A stretch of DNA of 64,000 nucleotides, taken from the NCBI RefSeq assembly GCF_020687165.1, contig NZ_JAJEQC010000001.1, one strand, 5' to 3'. This document shows positions 17,908 to 25,936 of this stretch, piece by piece. A program made the position numbers and the translations under genes. The notes below the pieces were generated by a model, which saw nothing but the letters and a program-made list of their open reading frames with translations, was not told where the DNA came from and made no database searches. This stretch comes from Hominenteromicrobium mulieris (GTDB lineage: Bacteria > Bacillota > Clostridia > Oscillospirales > Acutalibacteraceae). The stretch's first letter is position 1, and each line of letters opens with the position of its first letter.

Positions 17908-18237
17908 CTATTTTTTCGTAAAGGTGCCGCTGATGCCGTAGCCGGAATTCTCATTCATGGTAAGGCTGTTTCCATCTACGGAGAATGTATAAGTAGATGG
18001 ATCACTCCATGCCTCCAGTGTCACCGTAAGCTGATCACCTTCAATGGTGTACGTACCGTCCTGTTTCATATAAGCATTTTCCATGGTGCATTTGCCGCTT
18101 CCGTTGAATGTCCATGTGATCGTACCGTCTGCGCCAAGTTCGGCGGACCATGTTCCGGCTAACGCATCCTTGCTACCACAGGCAGAAAGTGTTAGAAGCG
18201 TAACCACAATCAGAAGCAATGCTACAAACTTTTTCAT
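17908..18237 (-). CDS. Small lipoprotein (DUF5640-like beta-barrel)
   Basis: This 109-residue protein has lipobox LSAC at about residues 17-20, then one compact beta-rich domain: LAGTWSAELGADG, GKCTMENAYMKQDGTYTIEGDQL and NSGYGISGTFTKK. The pattern fits small lipocalin-like domains (DUF5640 or related) that occur alone or repeated in Firmicutes lipoproteins. The start ATG follows GAAGGA. It lies 59 bp after the TM2 gene's start region in the same leftward operon. The ligand is unknown. Confidence 0.8.
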   Translation of the reverse strand: MKKFVALLLIVVTLLTLSACGSKDALAGTWSAELGADGTITWTFNGSGKCTMENAYMKQDGTYTIEGDQLTVTLEAWSDPSTYTFSVDGNSLTMNENSGYGISGTFTKK

Positions 18238-18277
18238 TATTTTGTCCTTCTTTCTTTCATTATCATTTGATGGATAT

Positions 18278-19048
18278 TTATCCTCTTACCGCGCCACCGC
18301 AATATTCACAACAGCCGTTCACGTCCGGTGTGGTCGTTGCGCCGCAGTAGGGACAGGTGACTGCCGTTTTGGGTGCGGCCTTCTGTTCAATCTGCTGGCG
18401 CACATCCTTGCGGACCTGCGTCAGAACCTGCCGGATTTCCTCGCCGAGCTTTTTGCAATTGCGGTACTCAACGTTAGTCTCCGGATTGCATCGGGTCGTC
18501 ATTCCCGGTCGCATTGCGGGGGGCGGTGTAATATCTACGGAACCGGAATTGATCTTGAAGCGTATTTCGTCAAAGTAATCGTTGTTGACGAATATGGTGA
18601 TGTAGAAATCATAGGAGTATTCATACCGCGGGGGATTGTAGCTAATCTCCCTCCCGTCCTTATCCTCACGCTTAAGCTCCGTGCGGCTCTCGTCAATGTC
18701 GAGATTACAGCCGGTCACGTCTGCAAAATCCAAAACATCCGGGTTGGCTTCCACGAGATTTCTGGCACGTGTCACCATGAATTTTCCCGCGTCCTCGTCA
18801 AGAAGCACCTTGGTGTCCGCGCCGAGCGTTCTGGTTGTGTGGAATGCCGCGACCTTTTTCTGGTTTTCTTCCCTGTAATCAAGCTGTGCCTTGATTTCCT
18901 CAACAGTGCTGTTGCGTCGATCAGAGAACCAAGGGGAAAGCTTTTGGGCGCAGTTTTTGCAGAGATTGCCGTTTTCAAGCTTGCGGTTGCCAAGTAACCC
19001 TATTTTTTCTCCGCAAATATCGCAATATTTTTTATCAAACAGTCCCAT
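18278..19048 (-). CDS. DUF4428 zinc-finger protein with C-terminal zinc ribbon
   Basis: This 256-residue protein begins with a DUF4428 module (YCDICGEKIGLLGNRKLENG, then CKNCAQKLSPWFSDRR). A central domain (about 80-210) contains an acidic helix and beta strands, and the C-terminus is a second zinc ribbon (CPYCGATTTPDVNGCCEYCGG). No TM segment is seen, so it is probably cytosolic. I prefer the ATG at 19048, the one preceding the Cys motif, with GGAG 12 nt upstream; the frame is open further upstream. DUF4428 proteins often stand beside SPFH proteins, as here. Confidence 0.82.
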   Translation of the reverse strand: MGLFDKKYCDICGEKIGLLGNRKLENGNLCKNCAQKLSPWFSDRRNSTVEEIKAQLDYREENQKKVAAFHTTRTLGADTKVLLDEDAGKFMVTRARNLVEANPDVLDFADVTGCNLDIDESRTELKREDKDGREISYNPPRYEYSYDFYITIFVNNDYFDEIRFKINSGSVDITPPPAMRPGMTTRCNPETNVEYRNCKKLGEEIRQVLTQVRKDVRQQIEQKAAPKTAVTCPYCGATTTPDVNGCCEYCGGAVRG

Positions 19049-19091
19049 ATATGTATCAAACTCCTTTGTGTATGCTACTTGAATTATACGG

Positions 19092-19499
19092 TTACTGCGT
19101 GTCTGCCTTGGAATTGAGTACCGCACCGTAGATATACAAGGCCGGAATAGCTATTCCTGTCAGGATGCTTACGACATTAAACTCGCCGCCGTTGACCAGA
19201 CTCATCACAATGCTCAATACGCTGAATACGGCCACAATCGCGCCCCACACGATGAGCTTTCCTGCTTTTTCACTGCGCTTACTGTGCTTAATGCCTTTGA
19301 TTCCGGCAATCATCTGGCAAATTCCTCCGACCAGCGTCAGGATCAACGCCGCCCAATATGGAAATGTCAGACCGGATTCCGCACCGAGTCCTGCCGCCAA
19401 TACACCCAGTCCACCGACAAGAACACCCGCAATGATGGAAAATACTGCGGCAATGATCATCAGAATTCCGGTAACCTTCAAAAATTTATGTCCTTTCAT
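19092..19499 (-). CDS. Four-TM membrane protein of unknown function
   Basis: This 135-residue protein has four hydrophobic segments (about 10-38, 46-66, 82-104 and 110-128) and short charged loops. The N-terminus MKGHKFLKVTGILMIIAA is typical of small multi-pass Firmicutes membrane proteins sometimes annotated as DUF4064-like. The start has AGGAGG 7 nt upstream. It is part of the leftward operon. No function can be assigned. Confidence 0.75.
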   Translation of the reverse strand: MKGHKFLKVTGILMIIAAVFSIIAGVLVGGLGVLAAGLGAESGLTFPYWAALILTLVGGICQMIAGIKGIKHSKRSEKAGKLIVWGAIVAVFSVLSIVMSLVNGGEFNVVSILTGIAIPALYIYGAVLNSKADTQ

Positions 19500-19609
19500 G
19501 GTAAATCCTCCTGTTACAATAAATCGTATGGTTTGTTTTTATTCTTTCGCAGGGCGTTTGGCCCCGCATTCTGCGCAAAATGTACGACTGCCGTTTGGCA
19601 TACCTCGCA

Positions 19610-20173
19610 TTACTCCGTTTCAAGGTTTGACGTGGCATAAGCTTCTTCGGCAATACTCAGCACCAAGGTCTCCAGCGCTTCTGCATGGCTGCCGCTGAGC
19701 TTTTGAATCTCGTTCCCGTCATCGGTGCGCCAAATGACCCGGATTTCGCTGTCGGTTTCGTCCTGGACATTTGGAGACGGCTTTCGGTACGCGGGCAGAT
19801 CCGACTCTGCCAGCATATTCTGAAGTTCAAACCATTGCACCCACGTAAGCTGCCAAGGGATTGGGTTGGAAAACGCATCCGTTTCGCTTTCTCTCATCTC
19901 GTCGCCGGATCGGTCCGGAAACCGGCCGATCAGCAGAGGCATATCCTTCTCCCGGTAGAATTTCAGTGAAAAGCAGCTGTAAAAATTCCTGTGGTTCTGT
20001 CGCCACTCAAATTCCACCAGATCTTTTCCTGCTCTGTATGTATCCGGGTTTTCCATCCTACCTCCATCTTGAATCCGGCTATCGACAAAATACCGATACA
20101 GTGATACGCCCGCCAGTGCGATAAACACAACCGCCGACGCGATGGTCAGAGCGATTATGGATGCTTTTTTCAC
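19610..20173 (-). CDS. Single-TM anchored protein of unknown function
   Basis: This 187-residue protein has one N-terminal TM helix (about 4-26) and a soluble domain rich in aromatic and acidic residues. The start is a GTG whose bases overlap the stop codon of the SPFH gene (GTGA, 20170-20173), so translation is coupled to it; GGGG stands 7 nt upstream. Coupling suggests that it works with the SPFH protein, but I recognise no domain in the soluble part. Confidence 0.75.
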   Translation of the reverse strand: MKKASIIALTIASAVVFIALAGVSLYRYFVDSRIQDGGRMENPDTYRAGKDLVEFEWRQNHRNFYSCFSLKFYREKDMPLLIGRFPDRSGDEMRESETDAFSNPIPWQLTWVQWFELQNMLAESDLPAYRKPSPNVQDETDSEIRVIWRTDDGNEIQKLSGSHAEALETLVLSIAEEAYATSNLETE

Positions 20174-21588
20174 TTCAAATCCCCGTCGTCAAACGGATCG
20201 CCGCATTCCGGGCAGAACTTGGGCGGGTGTGTCGGGTCAGCCGGCTCCCAGCCGCATTTGTCGCATTTGTACTGCGGAACACCGGCCGGTTTTGGTTTGC
20301 CGCATTCAGCGCAAAACTTTCCTTTGTTCACCGCACCGCAGCTACACGTCCAGCCGTCTGCCTGCGATTCCGGCTTTTTGGTGCCGCATTCCGGGCAGAA
20401 TTTTCCGCTTGCCGTCGCGCCGCACTGCGGACAATTCCAGCTTTCGGCGGCAGGCTTTGGTTCCGGCTTTTTACTGCCACAGTTCGGGCAGAATTTTCCG
20501 GTAATACCGCTCTGTCCACACGAACAGTTCCATCCTTCAGCAGCTGCCGGAGCCGGAGCAGGCTGCGCTGCTTGCTGCTGTGCGCCCATCTGATAGAGAT
20601 TCTGCGCGTTCATGCCGCCCGCCTGACCTGCCATGTTCATGCCCATAAACGCCATTGCAGGGCCTGCATTCTGATTCGACGCCGCAGATTGCATCGCGGA
20701 AGCCTGTGCACCGACAAGATAGGCTGCCGCTCTCGTCGGATCCATAAACGCCGCATTACGCTGCAGTTCCTTAATCATCTGCTCATCCTCTTCGCTCGCC
20801 TTGACCGACGAAACGCCAAAGGAAACGATCTCAAGTCCACGCAGGTAGCGCCATTTTCCGGATAAAACTTCATTCAATGCCTCGGCCAGTTCCATTGTAT
20901 GACCGGGTAGCGCGGAATAGCGGATTCCCATGTCGGAAATCTTCGCAAACGCGGGCTGAAGCGCCGTCAAAAGCTCGGTTTTCAACTGACCGTCCAGACG
21001 GTCGCGGGTATAGTCTTCACTGACGTTGCCGCATACGTTCGTGTAGAACAGAATCGGGTCACTGATTCGGTAACTGTACTCGCCGAAGCAACGAATGGCG
21101 ATGTCAATGTCAATGCCCGCGCGCTGGTCGACAACGCGGAACGGCACCGGAGAGGGCGTGCCGTACTTATTGCCAATGAGCTCTTTCGTGTTAAAATAGT
21201 AGACACGCTGATCTTTGGGCGGCTCGCCGCCGAAAGTAAAGCGTTTGCCGATATTTTTGAACGTGTCTAAGATGCTGGTTCCCAACTCACCGGAGAAGAT
21301 CGTCGGCTCCGTCGAGCTGTCATAGACAAACTCACCCGGCACGGCGCAAAGCTCCGCAACCTTGCCCTGATCAACAATGATCATACACTGTCCGTCCGCC
21401 ACCGCAACGACGGAACCGTTCGAGATGATGTTTTCGCTTCCCTTTGTGTTGCTGCTGCGTCCGGAAACGCGCCGCTGTCCCTTGACCGCCATAACGTTTT
21501 CCGGAATCGATTCACAGTAAAAATACTCTTTCCATTGGTCGGCCATTACGCCGCCGGCCGCACCCAATGCTGCTTTAATGAGTCCCAT
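20170..21588 (-). CDS. SPFH-domain protein with four C-terminal zinc ribbons (YdjI-like)
   Basis: This 472-residue protein has an SPFH/YdjI ('virion core protein') domain over about residues 20-290, followed by a Met/Ala/Gln-rich linker and four zinc-ribbon modules in the last 135 residues (CSCGQSGITGKFCPNCG, CPQCGATASGKFCPECG, CSCGAVNKGKFCAECG, CDKCGWEPADPTHPPKFC). YdjI proteins are peripheral membrane scaffolds that link PspA to the membrane in Bacillus subtilis. The start has GGGAG 8 nt upstream. Its neighbours are a coupled single-TM protein and a DUF6935-like protein. Four ribbons in tandem is more than usual and suggests a docking platform. Confidence 0.9.
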   Translation of the reverse strand: MGLIKAALGAAGGVMADQWKEYFYCESIPENVMAVKGQRRVSGRSSNTKGSENIISNGSVVAVADGQCMIIVDQGKVAELCAVPGEFVYDSSTEPTIFSGELGTSILDTFKNIGKRFTFGGEPPKDQRVYYFNTKELIGNKYGTPSPVPFRVVDQRAGIDIDIAIRCFGEYSYRISDPILFYTNVCGNVSEDYTRDRLDGQLKTELLTALQPAFAKISDMGIRYSALPGHTMELAEALNEVLSGKWRYLRGLEIVSFGVSSVKASEEDEQMIKELQRNAAFMDPTRAAAYLVGAQASAMQSAASNQNAGPAMAFMGMNMAGQAGGMNAQNLYQMGAQQQAAQPAPAPAAAEGWNCSCGQSGITGKFCPNCGSKKPEPKPAAESWNCPQCGATASGKFCPECGTKKPESQADGWTCSCGAVNKGKFCAECGKPKPAGVPQYKCDKCGWEPADPTHPPKFCPECGDPFDDGDLK

Positions 21589-21613
21589 TTTCTGTACTCC
21601 CTTTCTTTACTTA

Positions 21614-22108
21614 CTATGCCCACGGATCTTCCGCCGCGGGAATACGGATACCGCTGAGAATACTGGAATATTCCCAGAGGAACCATTCGCCGGTCGAAGC
21701 CTTCTGCCGCAATTTCATGGGACGCGGTGAATCCGCGCCGGACGTTTTAAGAAACACGCGCATATAGCCCGGCTCTATATCCTGAGGTCTGGGGTCTGCC
21801 AGCACGTTCAGCGTGTATGGCACGCACGGCTGATACCCATTTTCCGGCGTTGCGCCTTCAAAATATGCAAGCGGCAGATAGACCTTGCCGCGCAGTCGGT
21901 CGCGCAGAAACTGACAGTCATACGGTGTCATGGGCTTAGGACCGCGCAGAAGGTTCATCGCGGCAGCGCCTGCATCTTTATCCCTGTCAAACAGCGCCAA
22001 TGCACACAAAAACAGTGCGCAGATATGTTCCGGCTGCCGCCCTTTAGCGGCAAGAATTTCAAATTCCTGCAAATTTTCCGGAATTTTCTGAATTACAACC
22101 TGCAACAT
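21614..22108 (-). CDS. DUF6935-like cytosolic protein
   Basis: This 164-residue soluble protein carries the segments ALFDRDKDAGAAAMNLLRGP, FLRDRLRGKVYLPLAYF, PENGYQPCVPYTLNV and LRQKASTGEWFLWEY, which I associate with DUF6935, a family usually next to SPFH/YdjI genes. A GTG two codons upstream falls inside the Shine-Dalgarno sequence, so the ATG at 22108, 5 nt after AAGGAG, is preferred. It lies 25 bp upstream of the SPFH gene. The function is unknown. Confidence 0.75.
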   Translation of the reverse strand: MLQVVIQKIPENLQEFEILAAKGRQPEHICALFLCALALFDRDKDAGAAAMNLLRGPKPMTPYDCQFLRDRLRGKVYLPLAYFEGATPENGYQPCVPYTLNVLADPRPQDIEPGYMRVFLKTSGADSPRPMKLRQKASTGEWFLWEYSSILSGIRIPAAEDPWA

Positions 22109-22120
22109 AACCACTCCTTT

Positions 22121-22213
22121 CTAAAATATATCAATCACACCTGTGGAATATATCGGTAATCCCAATGTGTAGATCAAATTATCAATCTGCCAATCTTTCA
22201 CGAACTGTCGCTC
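22121..22213 (-). pseudogene. Duplicated 3' fragment of the pseudo-receiver gene
   Basis: A short open stretch between two operon genes encodes RQFVKDWQIDNLIYTLGLPI followed by YSTGVIDIF and a stop. It aligns without gaps to the last 29 residues of the receiver-like protein at 23673 (RQAVKDQLVDNFIYASVSPT then YLAGVIDTL), about 15 of 29 identical, including the shared end. No start or N-terminal part is present. I read it as the relic of a duplicated gene that was later deleted. Confidence 0.6.
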
Positions 22214-22271
22214 ATTGGCGGGACGCGCTGTACGATGAGCTAACCTCTTCACTATCCGGAAAGAATGTCCG

Positions 22272-23657
22272 TTAAACCTGTCTTTTTTTCTTTCTCCAAA
22301 CGAGTAGAAAAACGACGACGGCAACAATCAAAAGCGTTGGCACAAGTGTGAATACAAGGATTTTTCCCACGGAGAAGCTGTACTCTGTCGCCTGCACATT
22401 GTTCTTTTCTTGCTTTTGAGGAACATCTTTACCGACAGCGTTCTCACCAAATCCGCTCTTTTCGCCCCTATTGCCATTCTTTCCGTCGCTATCCGCTGTC
22501 CCGACAATTGATGCGCCGGGTGAAGCCGTAGGCGAAATACCCGGCGAGGCCGAGGCAGCCGCATTAGGTGATGCTGTTGCCGAGGCCTTCGGCGTAGCCG
22601 TGGCGGATGTGTGCGGTGAAGCCGTGGGCGAGGCCTTCGGTGTAGCTGTGGCGGATGTGCGTGGTGGAGCCGTAGGCGCCGGAGTCGGTGTTGTGCGCGG
22701 AGCCGCTGTCGTTCCCGGTTTGAGCTTGGGAATTGGATTTGTGCGTATCGTGCCGCACATATTGCACATCCATTGCATAACTCCCTCTTGGCTTGTTGTC
22801 GGTTGTGCGACCACTTTCCCGGCGTCCCAATTGTGATCCGTCTTGGCAATCGGTTTTGTCTCCGTTACACTGCATTGCGTACACTCCCGCTTTTGGATGC
22901 CGGTCTCCATGCAGGTAGGCTGCGTCGTGGTGAACCACGCGCCGAATTTATGTCCCGTCTTGGGGATCCCGCGGCTCTCCGTCGCACCGCAGGTTGCGCA
23001 CTCCCGCTTCTGCATGCCTTCCTCCGTGCAGGTGGCCTGCGTCGTGGTAAACCACGCGCCGAAGCTGTGCCCCTTGGCGGGCGTCGTGGTGGTCCCCCCA
23101 TCCGCGCCGCAGTCGTCGCAGACAAATTCGGTATATCCCGGCGTGGTGCATGTAGCAAATACTCGCTTCCAGACGACCCAGAAGTGACCCGTGGCAGGTT
23201 CTGTGGAGCGCCCCTGGCTCGCAGGGCAATTCCGGCAGTAGGTGTAGTATTCTCCTGCCGTGGTGCAGGTAGGCTCTTTTGTATAGTACTTATACCAGCT
23301 GTGGCCCGTTGCCGGCGCGAGCTCTGGATACCACTTGTTGCATGTACTGCAATAGGCTCGCTTCTCGCCGGCTTTTGTGCAGGTGGGCTCTTTGCCCGGA
23401 ACGATCTCCCACGGCCCGAATTCGTGGGGCACGATGTCGCCGATGGAAAAGGCGCAGCTCCACCTGCAGACGGTACATTCCAGTACGTAGTATCCTCCCT
23501 CCAGGCAGGTTGGCTTTTTCTCCTCGGTCTGTATAACGTTTTCATGGTGTTCCGGATTATTGTCGTCCGGCGAGCACGCAAGCGCGGTAATCGCGGACAG
23601 CGCCGCCATGAACGCAAATACCAGGAATATCAGAATCCATCGCAGTAGTTTTTTCAT
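22272..23657 (-). CDS. Surface protein with seven Cys-x-x-Cys repeats
   Basis: This 461-residue protein has a signal peptide (about 1-27), then about seven imperfect repeats of some 38-40 residues (about 48-310) with the plan P/A-T-C-T, G, C-x-x-C, then GH-aromatic, for example ATCTEEGMQKRECATCG followed by TGHKFGAWFTTTQ. The last repeat has lost its first Cys. A Pro/Thr/Ala/Ser-rich linker (about 315-385), with repeated SATATPKAS-like units, leads to a C-terminal TM helix (about 430-452) and the basic tail WRKKKRQV. Such repeats are common in Clostridia surface proteins of unknown function. It is 15 bp downstream of the pseudo-receiver gene. Confidence 0.82.
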   Translation of the reverse strand: MKKLLRWILIFLVFAFMAALSAITALACSPDDNNPEHHENVIQTEEKKPTCLEGGYYVLECTVCRWSCAFSIGDIVPHEFGPWEIVPGKEPTCTKAGEKRAYCSTCNKWYPELAPATGHSWYKYYTKEPTCTTAGEYYTYCRNCPASQGRSTEPATGHFWVVWKRVFATCTTPGYTEFVCDDCGADGGTTTTPAKGHSFGAWFTTTQATCTEEGMQKRECATCGATESRGIPKTGHKFGAWFTTTQPTCMETGIQKRECTQCSVTETKPIAKTDHNWDAGKVVAQPTTSQEGVMQWMCNMCGTIRTNPIPKLKPGTTAAPRTTPTPAPTAPPRTSATATPKASPTASPHTSATATPKASATASPNAAASASPGISPTASPGASIVGTADSDGKNGNRGEKSGFGENAVGKDVPQKQEKNNVQATEYSFSVGKILVFTLVPTLLIVAVVVFLLVWRKKKRQV

Positions 23658-23672
23658 TTCTCACCCATCCTT

Positions 23673-24098
23673 TCAAAGCGTGTCGATTACGCCCGCGAGG
23701 TAAGTCGGCGATACCGATGCATAAATAAAGTTATCAACCAGCTGATCCTTTACCGCCTGCCGCACTTCGGAGGCAAGCAGTTTATCCGCGTCCTCATCCA
23801 CCAAAAGCAGAACCTTACACGTCCAACCGAGTTGCTTTACGGCACTGCAGATCTTGAGTCTCTCACTCAGCTTCCAGATTCCCTGTCGGATGACCTCCAT
23901 CACCAACACATTGGCACGGCAGGTCCGGCACAACGCCAGCGTTTCTTCCGGCTTTGAAGAACGGTAGATAAGGAAATCCGGGTCGCATCCCGAAAGTGAT
24001 TGCATGACCGCCTCCGACAGAAGTCCGCCCTTCATATCCAATACAATTCTTCGCATCTGTGCTTTTCCACCGCCTTTCTCTTCCTTTGAATCCTTCAT
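23673..24098 (-). CDS. Degenerate receiver-like protein, first gene of the leftward operon
   Basis: This 141-residue protein has the alternating strand-helix layout of a response regulator receiver, with no output domain. The strand expected to hold the phosphorylated Asp reads ANVLVMEV, placing Glu68 where Asp is normal, and the conserved Lys near the end is missing (FIYASVSP). It therefore looks like a pseudo-receiver held in one state. Two ATG starts are possible: 24098 (given) and 24056 (MRRIVLDM, which better fits the first beta strand); neither has a strong ribosome binding site. A partial copy of its 3' end lies at 22121. Confidence 0.7.
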   Translation of the reverse strand: MKDSKEEKGGGKAQMRRIVLDMKGGLLSEAVMQSLSGCDPDFLIYRSSKPEETLALCRTCRANVLVMEVIRQGIWKLSERLKICSAVKQLGWTCKVLLLVDEDADKLLASEVRQAVKDQLVDNFIYASVSPTYLAGVIDTL

Positions 24099-24178
24099 CT
24101 ATATTTTAGCCGTTATCTTCCATTTCCGCCCCCGCCAATTGGATAGGATTTGTAATTATTTTCCGTTGCAAAGCCAAA

Positions 24179-24212
24179 TTTTGTCACAGTTCTCTGTATA
24201 AAGAGGACAAAA
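24179..24212. promoter_or_regulatory. Inverted repeat between divergent operons, candidate regulator site
   Basis: TTTTGTC (24179-24185) and GACAAAA (24206-24212) form an inverted repeat with 20 bp between. Inside it, CTCTGTATAAAGAG (24192-24205) is itself nearly palindromic. The site ends 5 bp before the -35 box of the rightward operon, a usual place for response regulator binding. This is inferred from position and symmetry. Confidence 0.45.
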
Positions 24213-24216
24213 CGTG

Positions 24217-24245
24217 TTGCCATTTGTCTATCCGCATGATATACT
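24217..24245 (+). promoter_or_regulatory. Promoter of the sensor-regulator operon
   Basis: TTGCCA (24217-24222), a 17-bp spacer and TATACT (24240-24245) lie about 40 bp before the ATG at 24284. Confidence 0.65.
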
Positions 24246-24283
24246 ATCCATATAAATATACTGATTTTTTGGGGGCATGCGGC

Positions 24284-25930
24284 ATGAGCAAAACGACGAA
24301 AAGAAGCCTTTTGTACGCCTTGGGCTTGCTGGTGCTCATTGCGTTTGCCATGTGGCTCCGATATGCAAGCCGGAATTATTTTCATTCTCCGGCTGTCAAC
24401 TACTTGCGAAGCGCAATCTATTTGCTTTTGTTCAGCGTGTGGTGCTACTCTCTTTGGACGCGCATCGTACAGGTGCAGGTGCGGCACTACATGCTGGCGA
24501 TTTCGGCGCTGATGGTGCTGTGGATTCTGCTGCGCTCAATCAAGTTTTCCATTGATAACACGGATGCAGAACGCCTGCTGTGGTATTTCTATTATTTTCC
24601 GATGCTGTTTATCCCCATGCTGTCGGTCTTCGTTTCCCAGTCTCTGGGCAAGGGAGAGGATTTTCGTCTGCCGCGATGGACAAAGCTTCTGTATCTTCCG
24701 ACATTGCTGCTGCTTTTGCTCGTTCTGACCAATGATCTGCATCAGCAGGTATTTTCTTTCCCGTCCGGCATTTTATCGGACCGGGAGTATCGGTATGAGG
24801 TCGGTTTTTTCTTCGTGCTGGGCTGGGAGACTCTGTGCGCAGGGTTTGCGTTTCTTTCGATGGTGAAAAACTGTCGTATCCCACATAGCAGGAGAATTCG
24901 CTGGTTACCGCTGGTTCCGTTTGCGCTTTCGCTGGCATATGCTTATATGTATGCCAAAAATGTCTATTGGGTCTGGGTGCTCGCGGGCGATATGACCGTG
25001 TCACAGTGCCTGATTTTTGCAAGCATCCTTGAATGCTGCATTCAAAGCGGACTGATTCATTCCAATCTCGGATACGATGAGCTCTTTGAAGCGACGAGCC
25101 TGCCTGTTCAGATTACTGATCAAGCGTTTTGCTCCAAATATGTATCTGCCGCCATGCAGGGGACTTTGCCGCAAAGTAAGCTAAGGCATATACAGCAGGA
25201 TACCGTCTATCTGGATGACGATACACTTTTGAAACGGCATAAGTTGCGCCGCGGCTGGGTATTCTGGAAGGAGGACATCTCAGCGCTGAGTCAGGTTCAA
25301 AAGAAACTGGAATTGACACGAGATGAGTTGCATGACACCGGCGACGTTTTGGCGGCGGAGAATGCACAGCATGCAAGATGGTTGAAGCTGACGGAGCAAA
25401 ATCGCTTGTATGATATGATGGAGGCGCAGATTGATCGGCAGATCGCGATGCTGTGGGATCTGCTGGCTGAATTGCAGAAAACGGAGGACCAAAACCGGGC
25501 CAGGCGTTTGCTCGGGCAGGTCATCATTATCGGAACCTACATCAAACGCAGAAGCAACCTGATTTTTGTCGGCGCACAGCGCGGTGCGATCAGTGTGCAG
25601 GAGCTTCGGTTATGCCTCAATGAATCTTCCGAGAATATCTGTGTTTATGGCGCCGACTGTAAGGCAATTGTCAAGGGAGAAGACCAGCTTACCCTCGAAC
25701 AGGCGACGCAGATCTACGACCTGTTCGAGGCCGTCGTGGAAACGGAACTGGAATCCCTTCGTGCAATGCTGATCTCCATAGATGTCGGTGCGCAGGTAGA
25801 AGTGTCTTTTTGTGTTTCAGCGGCAGAGCCGCTCTGCGGGCTGCGCGCGCATTTTCAAGGTTTGGAATGGGAGCAGGATGAGGACGGGCTGCAATATGTG
25901 ACGCGGAAGCTGGAAAGATCGAGGAGGTAA
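24284..25930 (+). CDS. Seven-TM sensor with degenerate kinase region
   Basis: This 548-residue protein has about seven N-terminal TM helices (about 8-255), as in the histidine kinase 7TM sensor family, then a PAS-like stretch (about 262-330), a long coiled coil (about 335-420) and a C-terminal region. Where a kinase would carry the phospho-acceptor His, the helix reads LYDMMEAQIDRQIAMLWDLL without His, and no N-box or G-rich ATP lid is recognisable. It therefore looks like a pseudokinase sensor. The ATG at 24284 follows GGGGG 8 nt upstream; earlier in-frame starts lie inside the promoter. A real histidine kinase follows 6 bp downstream, so it probably supplies that kinase with the membrane signal. 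Confidence 0.8.
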   Translation: MSKTTKRSLLYALGLLVLIAFAMWLRYASRNYFHSPAVNYLRSAIYLLLFSVWCYSLWTRIVQVQVRHYMLAISALMVLWILLRSIKFSIDNTDAERLLWYFYYFPMLFIPMLSVFVSQSLGKGEDFRLPRWTKLLYLPTLLLLLLVLTNDLHQQVFSFPSGILSDREYRYEVGFFFVLGWETLCAGFAFLSMVKNCRIPHSRRIRWLPLVPFALSLAYAYMYAKNVYWVWVLAGDMTVSQCLIFASILECCIQSGLIHSNLGYDELFEATSLPVQITDQAFCSKYVSAAMQGTLPQSKLRHIQQDTVYLDDDTLLKRHKLRRGWVFWKEDISALSQVQKKLELTRDELHDTGDVLAAENAQHARWLKLTEQNRLYDMMEAQIDRQIAMLWDLLAELQKTEDQNRARRLLGQVIIIGTYIKRRSNLIFVGAQRGAISVQELRLCLNESSENICVYGADCKAIVKGEDQLTLEQATQIYDLFEAVVETELESLRAMLISIDVGAQVEVSFCVSAAEPLCGLRAHFQGLEWEQDEDGLQYVTRKLERSRR

Positions 25931-25936
25931 AGGCGC

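Noticed and set aside
22560..22720. Short tandem repeats in DNA, considered as a CRISPR-like array
   Set aside because: They encode the Pro/Thr/Ala/Ser linker of the surface protein; units are imperfect and have no spacers.
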